DNA of 64,000 bases from Auraticoccus monumenti (GCF_900101785.1 NZ_LT629688.1:2356001-2420000); one strand, 5' to 3'; counted from the stretch's first letter, positions 18,670 to 27,741 are shown. Translations and numbers: made by a program. Notes: generated by a model from the sequence alone, not told the origin.

Positions 18670-20970
18670 TCACGTCGCCGGCCAGGCTGTGTGGCGGATC
18701 TGTGCGAAGTCGGTGGTGCCGAAGGAGTCCATGAGGTCGTAAAGGCCGTAGGCGGCTTGGCCGTTGATCAGGGCGTTGCAGGTGTCGTTGTCGTCGCCCT
18801 TGACCTTGTTCACGGCGCCGGAGAACTCAGTGGTGTCGGGGGCGCTGAGCCAGTACGAGGTGAGGACGCCTTCGCACTGGATGCCCGGGGCGACGTAGCC
18901 GTGGTCGTTCCGCGGTGTGGAGACCGCGTGCTGCATCCCGTGCTCGACGAGCTCGGCGATATCGAGGAGGGCGGGCATGTCGGCGAGGACTGCGACGTTG
19001 GCGAGGTCGCCGGTGAACTCGAGGAACTCGTTGTCGAGGTAGGTGCCGCCGGCGATGACGTCGCAGCCGGCCCATCCGGTGGACTTGAAGCCGGCTTGGT
19101 CCAGGAGCGTCCCTGGAGGCATGGGGACGTCCCAGAGGTAGACCCAGGAGGCGAGGATCTTGGCCGCCTTGACCGCTGCGGCCAGGTGCCGCGGTGCGCC
19201 GGTGAGCTGGTGGGCCTTGAGGAGTGAGCGCATCAGGAACATCACGCCGACCGAGTCGGTCTTGACCGACTTGATGTGGGTGGTGTCGTTCAGGCCGCCC
19301 ATGTAGGCGACCGGGTCGACGAAGGTGTCGATGATGAAGTCGGCTGCTCTGGCTGCGGCCTGGCGGTAGCGGTCGTCGCCGGTGATCTGGTGGAGCAGGG
19401 CGAGGACGGGGATGGGGAAGATCGTCCCGCTCTTCTGCTCCTGGTAGGAGGCGCCGAACCAGGCGGCGGGTGAGGTGAGTCCGGTGCCGTCGGGGGCGTA
19501 GGCGCGGAACCAGGAGCCGTCGTCGGCCTGGGTGTCGAGAAGGAAGGCGCCGAAGCGCTCACCGGCGGCCCGCCAGGAGTCGCGGGTCTGCCCGGTGCGA
19601 AGGTAGGTGAGCAGCAGCGGGTAGACCGACTCGCACATGGTGCGCAGGTAGTTGCCCTGCTGGTCGCGTAGCTCGCGGGCGATGGGCATCAGAGCGTCGG
19701 CGATCTGCTTGCCGACGTAGCGGCGTACGGCGGACTCGTCCTCGGCGTACTGGAAGGGCATCAGGATGCCGGTGAACCAGTGGGTGAACTGATCGTTGAG
19801 GGGGTCGTAGATCCCGTGTGAGAAGCCGTTGGGCAGCTGGCAGTGGTCGACGAAGAAGTCCAGCACCCTCGCCGCGCGCTGGGCGTAGAGCGGGACGCCC
19901 TTCTGCTGCCCCCAGACGGTCTGGACGTAGGCCAGGAGGGCCTGGTCGCCGGAGAACCCGAACTCGAGCAGGGAGCCGAGGGTCTTGCCGGTGCGGGGGG
20001 AGAAGTGGACGAGGTAGCCGGCGGGCTCCTTGGCGTTCTCCTCTGGCTCCCAGTTGCGGTAGTAGAGCTGCGTCAGGAGCTGGCGGTGCTCGAGGGACTC
20101 CTCCAGCGTCACGTCCGGGTCGGGGCGGATTGTCGCAAGGTTCGTGCGCTGGTTCTCGTAAAACTCCCAGATCGCCTCGGTGAGGTCCACGCTGTGGGTG
20201 GCGCGGAGCTCGTAGTGCAGCTCGGCCGCCACGCCGGTGCGCATCGGGAGGTAGCCGGCCCAGCCGCTGCCGTCGGTGTCGAGGCAGAAGCTGTACTCCT
20301 CGGAAAACGGGAAGCTGCCCCGCAGGGCCACCTGGTGCTCCTCGACGGGAGCGAGACCGAGAGAGCCGATGTCGGTCTCCTGCACGAAGTAGCGCTCCGA
20401 CAGCTGGTCAGGCGTCACCGCGGTGTCGAAGGTCGGCTTGTTCAGCCTGGCCATCGTGAACGTGGACCCGGAGCCCGGGTCACGAGCCAGGACACCGAGG
20501 ATGCCGTTCTTGTCATCGCGGACGTCCTGGACGTAGGTGCCGAGGTAGTCCTCGACACCGTCGCCGTCGTTGTCGTTGCGGTTGTACAGGGTGCCTGGGA
20601 TGAAGAACTGCCAGTCCGCCTCCCTCGCCCCGTGCACCGCCGTGCGGGTGGAGAACGCGATCCTGAGGCCATCCGCCGTCCCCGTCTCCGCGACCGCCCC
20701 CTGACGCTCGATGCCGAGCGTGTCGTCGTCGATCAGCCGGTACTGGTCGGTCACCACCAGCCGGGTGCCGTCTGCCAGGGTCGGGCGTGCAACAGCCACC
20801 CATCCTCGTTCAGCGTTGCCCTCGACACCGTCGTAACCGAATGATTGAGCGGTTCCGCCAAGCAGCTGCACGACGACGGGCTGGTCGATGTCGAGCTGCT
20901 GCCCCGCGGCGGCGGTGAAGCCGATCGTGGCACCGGTGGGGGAGGGGTTGATGCTGAGGCGGGCAGGCAT
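18670..20970 (-). CDS. putative intracellular alpha/alpha-toroid glycoside hydrolase
   Basis: A 766-residue protein without signal peptide. About residues 1-290 are beta-rich; about 300-760 are helical with repeated WFxG, YxxTG and conserved aromatic/acidic motifs (NGFSHGIYDP, DGSWFRAY) as in six-hairpin glycosidases. I cannot place it in a numbered GH family. It lies downstream of a sugar-binding lipoprotein gene on the same strand, 89 bases away, and ends in a hairpin, so the two form an operon in which the imported glycoside would be cut in the cytosol. The ATG at 20970 has AAGGAAG nine bases upstream and begins the recognisable strand pattern; the frame is open 31 codons further. Confidence 0.72.
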   Translation of the reverse strand: MPARLSINPSPTGATIGFTAAAGQQLDIDQPVVVQLLGGTAQSFGYDGVEGNAERGWVAVARPTLADGTRLVVTDQYRLIDDDTLGIERQGAVAETGTADGLRIAFSTRTAVHGAREADWQFFIPGTLYNRNDNDGDGVEDYLGTYVQDVRDDKNGILGVLARDPGSGSTFTMARLNKPTFDTAVTPDQLSERYFVQETDIGSLGLAPVEEHQVALRGSFPFSEEYSFCLDTDGSGWAGYLPMRTGVAAELHYELRATHSVDLTEAIWEFYENQRTNLATIRPDPDVTLEESLEHRQLLTQLYYRNWEPEENAKEPAGYLVHFSPRTGKTLGSLLEFGFSGDQALLAYVQTVWGQQKGVPLYAQRAARVLDFFVDHCQLPNGFSHGIYDPLNDQFTHWFTGILMPFQYAEDESAVRRYVGKQIADALMPIARELRDQQGNYLRTMCESVYPLLLTYLRTGQTRDSWRAAGERFGAFLLDTQADDGSWFRAYAPDGTGLTSPAAWFGASYQEQKSGTIFPIPVLALLHQITGDDRYRQAAARAADFIIDTFVDPVAYMGGLNDTTHIKSVKTDSVGVMFLMRSLLKAHQLTGAPRHLAAAVKAAKILASWVYLWDVPMPPGTLLDQAGFKSTGWAGCDVIAGGTYLDNEFLEFTGDLANVAVLADMPALLDIAELVEHGMQHAVSTPRNDHGYVAPGIQCEGVLTSYWLSAPDTTEFSGAVNKVKGDDNDTCNALINGQAAYGLYDLMDSFGTTDFAQIRHTAWPAT

Positions 20971-21059
20971 GACGCAGCACTTCCTTTCGGGAGGTTCCGG
21001 GGGGGAGAGGGTGGCGACCTGGTCCGGCGCAGCGGTGGGCCGCGCCGGACCAGGTGACG

Positions 21060-22370
21060 TCACTCGGTGAGGCTGGTCAGCTTCGTCTGCAGCGACTCCA
21101 GCGCCGCCTGCGGCTCGGTCTGGCCCTGCAGGGCCCCGTAGGTGGCGTCCTGGATAGCGAGGGTGACGTCGCCGTAGCGGACGGCTTGCGGCCGCGGCTG
21201 AGCGGTCTCAATCGACTGCTTCAGCGTGGGGAAGTACGGGTACTTCTCGACGATGTCGGGGTCGTTGTACAGGGAGGCGATGGCCGGCGGCTCGGAGGCG
21301 GCGAGGGCGTTGGCTTTCTGCTGCTCCTCTTCGGCCATGAACTTGATGAAGTCCGCGGCGGTGCCCTTGTTAGCGGCGTTCTTGGCGATCGCGTAGTTGC
21401 CCCCACCGAGGCTGGAGACACCCGGGCCGCTGACACCGGGCAGCGGTGCGACGTCGAAGTCTCCCGCGATCTGGGAGGAGCCGTCGGTGGCGTTGGCCAG
21501 CTGGTACACGTAGGGCCAGTTGCGGTGGAAGATGAGCTCCCCGTCCTGGAAGGCCTGCCGGCCCTGCTCCTCCTGCCAGGTGATGGCAGCTTCGGGGATG
21601 TAGCCATCCTCGAACATGTCGACCAGCGCCTGCAGGCCGGTGACCGCCTCGGGGGTGGCCACGTTCGGCTTGCCGTCCTGGCCCACGATGACGCCGCCGG
21701 CGCCGTGCACTGCCTCGTCGAAGTTGACGGTCAGCCCTTCGTACTTCTGGAACTGGCCGGCGTAGCAGCCCAGGTCGTCGTCGCCGCCCTCACCGTCGCG
21801 GATGGTGTCGCAAGCCGCCTTGAGCTCATCGAAGGTGGTCGGCGGCTGCAGGTCGTACTTGTCCAGCAGGTCCTTGCGGTAGAACAGCAGGCCTCCGTTA
21901 GAGGCGATGGGGTAGGCGTAGAGCTTGTCGAAGTAGGTGGCGCTCGCCACCGCGGCCGGCAGCATCTCCCCGGTCGGGAACTGGTCGGCCGGCAGCTCCT
22001 CGATCCAGCCGTTCGCGGCGAACTCAGCAGTCCACACGACGTCGACCTGGACGACGCCCACCTTCGCGTTCTTGGTCTCGTGGTTCTGGATGATCTGGGT
22101 GCGCTGCAGATCGGCCGAATCCGGCAGCTCGACCATCGTCACCTGGCCGTTGGGGTGCTGGGCGTTGAACTTCTCCACCAGCTTCGGGATCTGCCCAGTG
22201 AAGTCCTTGCCCCGCCAGAACTCGATGTCACCCTGCTGGCTCAGGTCGAGAGCGGCGGGGGTCTCAGGGCTGGTCCCTGGCTCCCCGCCTCCGCCGCCGC
22301 AGGCGGCGAGCAACAAGGCGCTCACGGTCGCTGCCGCAGCCAGTACGCGCCGCTGATTCTTTCCGGACAT
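21060..22370 (-). CDS. ABC sugar transporter substrate-binding lipoprotein
   Basis: A 436-residue family-1 extracellular solute-binding protein. The N-terminus is a lipoprotein signal (MSGKNQRRVLAAAATVSALLLAAC) with the lipidated Cys in LLAAC, then a Gly-rich linker. Typical motifs follow, such as DIEFWRGKDFTGQ and a Trp-rich ligand face (WTAEFAANGW, ITWQEEQGRQAF). It binds an oligosaccharide outside the cell and delivers it to permeases. No permease genes are next to it: the following gene is a glycosidase and the preceding one a divergent LacI regulator. The permeases must be elsewhere or were lost. Confidence 0.9.
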   Translation of the reverse strand: MSGKNQRRVLAAAATVSALLLAACGGGGGEPGTSPETPAALDLSQQGDIEFWRGKDFTGQIPKLVEKFNAQHPNGQVTMVELPDSADLQRTQIIQNHETKNAKVGVVQVDVVWTAEFAANGWIEELPADQFPTGEMLPAAVASATYFDKLYAYPIASNGGLLFYRKDLLDKYDLQPPTTFDELKAACDTIRDGEGGDDDLGCYAGQFQKYEGLTVNFDEAVHGAGGVIVGQDGKPNVATPEAVTGLQALVDMFEDGYIPEAAITWQEEQGRQAFQDGELIFHRNWPYVYQLANATDGSSQIAGDFDVAPLPGVSGPGVSSLGGGNYAIAKNAANKGTAADFIKFMAEEEQQKANALAASEPPAIASLYNDPDIVEKYPYFPTLKQSIETAQPRPQAVRYGDVTLAIQDATYGALQGQTEPQAALESLQTKLTSLTE

Positions 22371-22484
22371 GAAGCCTCACTTCGTCGTCGAGGACCCGAG
22401 CAGCAGGCGCCCGCTCATGACTGATGGGTCTGGCTGCGCGCTGCTGACCTCCACGCTTCTGCCATGGAGACGGCAGGACCGTAA

Positions 22485-22502
22485 CACTCAAACGTTTGAG
22501 TG
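22485..22502. promoter_or_regulatory. perfect 18-bp LacI-family operator
   Basis: CACTCAAACGTTTGAGTG is a perfect palindrome with a central CG, the standard form of a LacI/GalR operator. It lies between the lipoprotein gene and the divergent lacI-type gene, 115 bases before the first and 45 before the second, so it can repress both promoters. Confidence 0.85.
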
Positions 22503-22546
22503 GCAACAGTTGGCGTGTCCGTTTCGCTGGTGTACGGGATGCACTC

Positions 22547-23587
22547 ATGCGTTACAGTTCACGGGTGAGGCGATCGACGACCCTGGCCGACATAGCCCGC
22601 CTTGCGGGGGTGTCGACGAGCGCTGTGTCCCTCGCCCTCAACGGACGAGTGGGAGTGTCTGACGACACCCGGGCCCGGATCGTCGAGATCGCGGAGAACC
22701 TCGGGTGGCACCCGAACGCCCCCGCCCGCGCACTGACGGGACGTCCCGTGGCTGCCGTGGGCATCGTGCTCCGCCGGCCGGCACGGTTCCTCGGGGCCGA
22801 GCCGTTCTACATGAGCTTCCTCGCCGGCCTGGAGAACCAGTTCAGCAAGCTGGGGAGCAGTCTGCTGATGCACATCGCCGAGTCGCCAGCCGAGGAGATC
22901 GCGACCATCCGACGCTGGGCGGCCGAGCGCCGCGTGGACGGATTGGTCCTCCTCGACCTCAGGGTCAATGACGAACGGCTCGACGTCATCAAGTACCTCG
23001 AGCTCCCGACGGTGGTCGTCGGAGACCCCGCACACGCCGCCGGACTACCTGCCGTCTGGACCGCTGACGCCGACGCCGTCCGTGCAGCGGTCCACCGGCT
23101 GTCCCAGCTCGGGCACGAGCGCTTGGCGTGGGTAGGCGAACGCTCCGACCTGGCTCAGACCCGCATCCGCACCGACGCCTTCATCGAGGCCTGCGCCAGC
23201 GCTGGGTTGCCCACCCCCCGCATCCTTGAGACCGACTCCTCCAGCGCCAGTGGACGCGAGGCGACGACAGCACTACTCAGTCACGCCCGGCGACCCACAG
23301 CGATCCTGTTCGACAACGACCTGATGGCCGTCGCCGCGCTCGGAGCCGCCCGAGACGCAGGACTGGACGTCCCCGCCGACGTGTCCCTCGTCGCCTACGA
23401 CGACTCGATCCTCTGCGAAGTCACCAGCCCACCACTCTCCGCCCTCAGTCACGACGTCCACTCCTACGGAGCCCACGTCGCACAGCTGCTGCTCCGCGAG
23501 GTCCAGGCCGCCGGCTCAACGACCAGTGAACTCGATGCCACCCCCGAGTTCGTCGAACGAGGGTCGACAGGACCAGCTCCGGCCTGA
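22547..23587 (+). CDS. LacI family transcriptional regulator
   Basis: A 346-residue repressor. The N-terminal helix-turn-helix (STTLADIARLAGVSTSAVSLAL) and hinge (NAPARALTG) are followed by a periplasmic-binding-like effector domain (about residues 65-340) with the usual VDGLVLLD and ILFDNDLMAVAAL motifs. ATG 22547 is preferred over TTG 22496, which lies inside the operator; GTG 22565 is another option. It is divergent from the sugar-binding lipoprotein and glycosidase genes and probably represses them by binding the palindrome at 22485, released by the imported sugar. Its 3' end lies 43 bases before the left end of a mobile unit. Confidence 0.93.
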   Translation: MRYSSRVRRSTTLADIARLAGVSTSAVSLALNGRVGVSDDTRARIVEIAENLGWHPNAPARALTGRPVAAVGIVLRRPARFLGAEPFYMSFLAGLENQFSKLGSSLLMHIAESPAEEIATIRRWAAERRVDGLVLLDLRVNDERLDVIKYLELPTVVVGDPAHAAGLPAVWTADADAVRAAVHRLSQLGHERLAWVGERSDLAQTRIRTDAFIEACASAGLPTPRILETDSSSASGREATTALLSHARRPTAILFDNDLMAVAALGAARDAGLDVPADVSLVAYDDSILCEVTSPPLSALSHDVHSYGAHVAQLLLREVQAAGSTTSELDATPEFVERGSTGPAPA

Positions 23588-23632
23588 CCGTTTGAGCCGC
23601 CGGCGGCCGCATCTCGACTGCTCAGTGACGTT

Positions 23633-23659
23633 GGTGGTCTCAACCGGTCAACGCACCAC
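23633..23659 (+). repeat. left terminal inverted repeat of the IS30-type unit
   Basis: 27 bases whose inner 24 are an exact inverted copy of the repeat at 30246-30269; the core is CTCAACCGGTCAACGCACC. The serine recombinase stop is only six bases inside it. Confidence 0.75.
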
Positions 23660-23665
23660 GGCTGG

Positions 23666-24256
23666 TCACACGGTAGGCGTGAGTGCGGAGCCTCGCTGGA
23701 TCTCGCGGTAGATGGTGGTGCGGGAGACGCTGAACAGCTCGGCCAGCTCGGCCTGGGTGTGTTCGCCGGCCTGGTGCAGGGTGAGCAGGTGCCGCCGCTG
23801 TGATGCTGAGAGCTTGGGCTGCTTGCCGCGGAGTCGGCCCTTGGCGCGTGCCACCGCCATGCCTTCGCGGGTGCGCATCCGGATCAGGTCGGCCTCGAAC
23901 TCCGCGACCATGCTGAGCACGTTGAACAGCAGCCGGCCGACGGGGTCGGTGGGGTCGTAGACGCTGCCGCCGAGGCTGAGGGCGACGCCCTTGGCGGTGA
24001 GCTCGTCGGCGATGTCTCGGGCGTCGGGTAGGGACCGGGCTAGGCGGTCGAGTTTGGTGACGACAAGCGTGTCGCCGCGGCGGACTGCAGCCATCGCTTC
24101 CCGTAGCCCTGGCCGGGCTCGGCTGGTGCCGGTCAGACCGTGGTCGACGTAGATGTGTTCTGCCTGGACCCCGAGGGCGAGGAGGCCGTCGTGTTGGGCA
24201 GTGAGGTCTTGCTCGGCGGTGGAGACCCGGGCGTAGCCGATGCGGATGCCAGTCAC
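23666..24256 (-). CDS. serine recombinase (resolvase/invertase family)
   Basis: A 196-residue small serine recombinase. The catalytic domain (about residues 4-140) has nucleophile Ser12 in GYARVSTAEQ and the conserved VTKLDRLARS and FNVLSMVAEFEADLIRMRTREG motifs, with Arg residues of the active site. A C-terminal helix-turn-helix (QAELAELFSVSRTTIYREI) binds DNA. It resolves cointegrates or inverts DNA at short sites. The stop lies six bases from the left inverted repeat of the IS30-type unit, a transposon-like position. No res-like site was recognised upstream. Confidence 0.92.
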   Translation of the reverse strand: MTGIRIGYARVSTAEQDLTAQHDGLLALGVQAEHIYVDHGLTGTSRARPGLREAMAAVRRGDTLVVTKLDRLARSLPDARDIADELTAKGVALSLGGSVYDPTDPVGRLLFNVLSMVAEFEADLIRMRTREGMAVARAKGRLRGKQPKLSASQRRHLLTLHQAGEHTQAELAELFSVSRTTIYREIQRGSALTPTV

Positions 24257-24433
24257 CGGGTCAGTGTTGCAGTTACGGGACCGTCACCGTGCGTGTCATC
24301 GTGCGGGTCTTACGTGCGTTGGTTCCGCCAAGTGCCGCCCGGGCCTGTGGGTGAGCGGTTGGGTGCACGGTGAGGGACCGGCTTACGAACCACCATCACA
24401 CTCGGATCCGCTATGGCCAGGCAGGATGGGCTG

Positions 24434-24859
24434 ATGGTGACACCTGAGAACGTCCTTGTCGCCGCCGGCGTGCTGGTCCGTCAGCAGCTGGGCGGACAGG
24501 TCCTGCTCCAGCTTCGGTCTGACGACGGCACCTGGGGACTGCCCGGTGGACGCCTGGAGCCAGGTGAGACGCTCGAGCGGGCCGCCCGCCGCGAGTTGTG
24601 GGAAGAGACGGGACTGACTGCCGGCCAGCTCCGACAGCTGGATGTCTACTCCGGGCCCGAATTCGTGGTTCGCTATCCCGACGGCTACGCCGCCTACGTC
24701 GTCGGAGCCACCTTCGAGACAAGTGAGTTCAGCGGCCGGCTCCGCGCCGATGATGCCGGCGAGACCGCCGGGCTGGCGTGGTTCTCTGAGGATCGTTTGC
24801 CGGTCCAGGTCAATCCCTACAACCGGCTGGTCCTTCGACGAGCGGGGTTGCAGCTCTAA
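24434..24859 (+). CDS. Nudix hydrolase
   Basis: A 141-residue intact Nudix protein with the box at about residues 37-59 (GGRLEPGETLERAARRELW and EETGL), including the metal-binding REXXEE. Nudix enzymes cut nucleoside diphosphates linked to another group; the substrate here cannot be told. ATG 24434 is preferred because AGGATGG lies about six bases before it and family similarity starts there; ATG 24413 is a longer option. It is cargo inside the IS30-bounded unit, one of three Nudix genes within 10 kb. Confidence 0.88.
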   Translation: MVTPENVLVAAGVLVRQQLGGQVLLQLRSDDGTWGLPGGRLEPGETLERAARRELWEETGLTAGQLRQLDVYSGPEFVVRYPDGYAAYVVGATFETSEFSGRLRADDAGETAGLAWFSEDRLPVQVNPYNRLVLRRAGLQL

Positions 24860-25076
24860 GTTCCTGTTGCAGCGTCCGCCCAGCGATCCCCAACTAGACG
24901 CCCTGCGAGGCCGTGCAAGACGAACGTTTTCGAGCGGGAACCAAGCTCGCTTACGCGCGTAGAGTCCACGGACACATCGCGCGTGGGGCCCGACTCTCGG
25001 CTGCCCCGGCTAGCACCTAGGTTGGCGTCGGTATCGAGCTCCGGATGTAGCAGCTCAACCTCGGGACGATGGGCAG

Positions 25077-26252
25077 GTGGTTCCAGTGCCAATCCTAAAG
25101 ACCGTTGAGTTCTGGCCATCCACAGGATTTCCGGACAAGCCCTGGGTGGAAACCCCCGCCGAGGACGCCTTCTTGCGGTCAGCTCGACGGGTGTGTGAAA
25201 GCTACAGCGAAGCCCTCGTCGAAGTGGGCATCACCAACAGGGTGGGTTCGGTAAGGCTCACGACCCACCTGGTGCGGAGTGCTGACGTGACGGTTGCCCC
25301 GGTCGTGGGGCGGCCGGAAGGCTTCGAGATGTCACACGTGGGTGTACCCGAGGCAGTGGCGACTCTGCCGCCGTTGAAGCGTGCGCGGCTCGTTCTGGAC
25401 GCTATCGACCAGACGATGCGCGGTCTGGCGGCTGCCCGCGGTTGGCCGGCCGACCAGCTCGACAGCTGCTATGAGCACGTGCTGGACGGCGGGCTGGGGT
25501 TCTCATGGGAGGGAAGGAGCAAGACCAGCCCCTCACGCCGCAGGCGGGTCACCCCACGTTTCGAGCTGATGGATGACGGCTACGGCCGCTGCACGCTGGA
25601 GCTGTGGAACCACCGGACCGACGAACTGGTCAGCGTGAGCGAGCCGCTCCTGGCCTACAGCACCATCGAGGGCTTCAAGCGCACCAGCCAGAGCCTGACC
25701 TGGACCACCGACACCACAGTGAGGCTGGACAGCTACAGCGACGCCTTCGGCGTCTTCGACGTCCAGACCGAGCTGTCCGTCGAGTCAGAGTTCCATCCCT
25801 GGCCGTTGCTTGTGGCCCCCAAAGGACGCCGCCCAGCAGGAGTGGGCCTCAGCTCGGTGCAGCCTGATGTGTCTGTTGTCACCCCGGAGGCCGTAGCGCC
25901 GGCGCCGCGCATCAGCGCTGGTGCCAACACCGGTCCCCGGTACAAGATCCCCTCGGCCTACCGGCGCACCGTCGGGCAGTTCTTCGGAAGCCCTCCAAGG
26001 AGAATCGTCGAGTGGTGGGCCCAGTCCGACCTCGCTGAGCTGAACGTGATTTTCATCCACGATCCCGGATGCCGCCCTGGGATCCGGATCTACCAACGCG
26101 GCAAGGACGTCCTCGTGCACGTCCGACGTCCCTCGCCGGACTCCCAAGCCGATGCCGACCCAGTGGCAACCGCACAAGCCGACATCGAGCAAGCGCTGGA
26201 AAGGGTTCGGGGCCGCTTCAAGCTCAACGCACTGCCCACCCCGCTCTTCTGA
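25077..26252 (+). CDS. unknown 391-residue protein, island cargo
   Basis: No family is recognised. The protein has no signal peptide or membrane segment. Residues about 1-265 look globular, with many Trp and aromatic residues (EFWPSTGFPDKPW, LELWNHRTDELVSVSEP); a Pro-rich linker (about 266-300) leads to a compact C-terminal part (about 301-391) with FFGSPPRRIVEWWAQSDLAE. The GTG start lacks a good ribosome site; TAGGTT at 25018-25023 is a plausible -10 box about 50 bases upstream. Base composition is lower in G+C than the core genes, consistent with transfer. The gene stands alone in the mobile unit. Confidence 0.65.
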   Translation: MVPVPILKTVEFWPSTGFPDKPWVETPAEDAFLRSARRVCESYSEALVEVGITNRVGSVRLTTHLVRSADVTVAPVVGRPEGFEMSHVGVPEAVATLPPLKRARLVLDAIDQTMRGLAAARGWPADQLDSCYEHVLDGGLGFSWEGRSKTSPSRRRRVTPRFELMDDGYGRCTLELWNHRTDELVSVSEPLLAYSTIEGFKRTSQSLTWTTDTTVRLDSYSDAFGVFDVQTELSVESEFHPWPLLVAPKGRRPAGVGLSSVQPDVSVVTPEAVAPAPRISAGANTGPRYKIPSAYRRTVGQFFGSPPRRIVEWWAQSDLAELNVIFIHDPGCRPGIRIYQRGKDVLVHVRRPSPDSQADADPVATAQADIEQALERVRGRFKLNALPTPLF

Positions 26253-26350
26253 ACTAGCAACGCCCGTGTCGGCGAGCCGTCAGCAGTGTGCGCAAGGGGA
26301 TCCCCAACCGTGCGCGGCTCGGCGCTTCAGGTCCGGGCTGCCGGTCTTCA

Positions 26351-26747
26351 TCAGGATGCGGTGTCGGCCGCATGGCCATCTTCCAGGTAGCGCGCGGCGC
26401 GGCTAATCCGCGCCGACAGCGCTTCGCGAACCCGGGCGTGTGCCTCGAGGTCGAGCAGCCCTCCGGCCTCGTCAAGGGTGACGAAGCGAGCAGCGGCGAT
26501 CTCCTCGGGCTGTAGGGCCAAGTCAGAGGCAGAGGTGTTGGTCCTGCCCGCATCGAAGAGGAACGCAACGACCTCCGTGACCTGACCGACCCGTCTCACC
26601 CAATCCACCGCGAGCAGCGCACCTGGCTCCAGATCTAGTCCCACTTCTTCGCGCAGCTCTCGGTGAGCGGCTCGCCGTGGCGACTCATCGGTTTCGGCCA
26701 CGCCACCAGGAAGGTCCCACGTGATCTTGGGACTGCTGCACCGACAG
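26351..26747 (-). pseudogene. 5'-truncated Nudix hydrolase fused to IS-end sequence
   Basis: The readable frame holds the Nudix box nearly from its first residue: KITWDLPGGVAETDES, then RRAAHRELREEVGLDL, and a normal C-terminal half ending at 26351. The N-terminal third, which should lie before WDLPGG, is missing. Upstream sequence reads only RTTVTCRCSSPK and then meets the stop region of an IS3-type transposase remnant at 26761. An ATG at 26701 would begin inside the Nudix box, so a working enzyme is unlikely. The most likely history is insertion of an IS3-type element into the gene, followed by decay of the element. Confidence 0.7.
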
Positions 26748-26760
26748 GTGACAGTGGTTC

Positions 26761-26985
26761 TCAGGCGGCAAGCGCGACCTGAGTGCTCTGGATGGTCTCG
26801 TACTCGATCGGGTGAGTCGACCGAACGGGCTTGTCGCCGGGGTGGTAGGTCTTCTCGATCCAGGTGATGATCGCTTGGCGTAGTTCAGCCAGGTGGTCCA
26901 GTCGAAGCCATACCCTCGCAGGCACCCGCTTCGGCCTAGCCCCGCAAGGGGATCGACCTATGGGACGTCCGAGTGGTCTCGTCAC
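26761..26985 (-). pseudogene. IS3-type transposase C-terminal remnant
   Basis: The last 45 residues of this 74-residue frame follow the C-terminal end of IS3-family OrfB integrases: LRQAIITWIEKTYH, then a disturbed stretch, then HPIEYETIQST and a short Ala-rich end. The middle part, normally Arg-rich with LGxLTP, is altered, and the first 30 residues show no transposase similarity. All catalytic DDE residues are absent. The fragment abuts the truncated Nudix gene and probably marks the element that broke it. Confidence 0.55.
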
Positions 26986-27009
26986 GGGCGCTGCAGTGGG
27001 ATATCGACG

Positions 27010-27741
27010 TCAGAGTGGCAGCTGGCTCCGGATGAGGTGATCAAGTCGGCGCCAAGCGGGTGAGAAAGCGTTGACGGCGCCCTGAGCTAGGGCGGGAACG
27101 TCGGAGTCGACGTCTTGACCGGGCGGGCCGTCGGCGCGATAGCGAGCCTTGGATGCTTCGACGATGCGGTGGGCAAGGTCATCGATGAGGGGGTCGTCCG
27201 GGTCCAGGTCGTGTGCTTCGTCGTAGTCGAGGTACAGCTGCCGCAGCGCCGAATCGGTCAGGGCTTGTGCCTGGTCACGGAACAAGTCGGCCGCAGTACC
27301 GGGGTGGGTGGCGAACACCAGGATCCACAGGTCGGTCTCCAACCTCACCCAGCGAGGGCTAAAGCCCATCCCGGGGAGTTGCTCGAGGTGGGCGGTGACG
27401 TCGCCCGGCAGGAGTTGGAGGGTGCCAGCGGCGAGCTGCCGGAGCCGACGCTGGGTGGCCCGAAGCCGGCGGATGCGGTCGCTGAGATCACGGTCGGCCC
27501 GCTGGATGTGGGTAGCAAGATCGCTATCGTCTTCGGCGGTCACTTCGCGGATGTCGGCGAGGGGCAGCCCGGCCTCAGCGAGGGTGCGGACCTTGATCAG
27601 TTCGACGACCTGCTGGGCGGTGTAGCGACGGTAACCGGACGCGTCGCGCGCCGGCTCGGCCAGCAGCCCCTTCTGGTGGTAGAACCTGATCGTCTTCGTG
27701 CTGACGCCGACGTAGCGGGCCAACTGGCCGATGGTGATCAC
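27010..27741 (-). CDS. MerR family transcriptional regulator
   Basis: A 243-residue regulator. Residues 1-70 are the MerR winged helix (ITIGQLARYVGVSTKTIRFY, then SGYRRYT), followed by a coiled coil (about 78-110) and a longer C-terminal effector region of about 120 residues that lacks metal-binding Cys and may bind a small molecule (TipAS-like in size only). The GTG start at 27741 lies 28 bases from the -35 box of the divergent promoter, which contains a MerR-type dyad. It probably activates the divergent two-gene operon and controls itself. Confidence 0.92.
   Translation of the reverse strand: MITIGQLARYVGVSTKTIRFYHQKGLLAEPARDASGYRRYTAQQVVELIKVRTLAEAGLPLADIREVTAEDDSDLATHIQRADRDLSDRIRRLRATQRRLRQLAAGTLQLLPGDVTAHLEQLPGMGFSPRWVRLETDLWILVFATHPGTAADLFRDQAQALTDSALRQLYLDYDEAHDLDPDDPLIDDLAHRIVEASKARYRADGPPGQDVDSDVPALAQGAVNAFSPAWRRLDHLIRSQLPL

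Noticed and set aside
23666-24256. Tn3-family transposon suggested by the resolvase gene
   Set aside because: There is no Tn3 transposase and the terminal repeats do not have the 38-bp GGGG-start form; the repeats match the IS30 transposase side.
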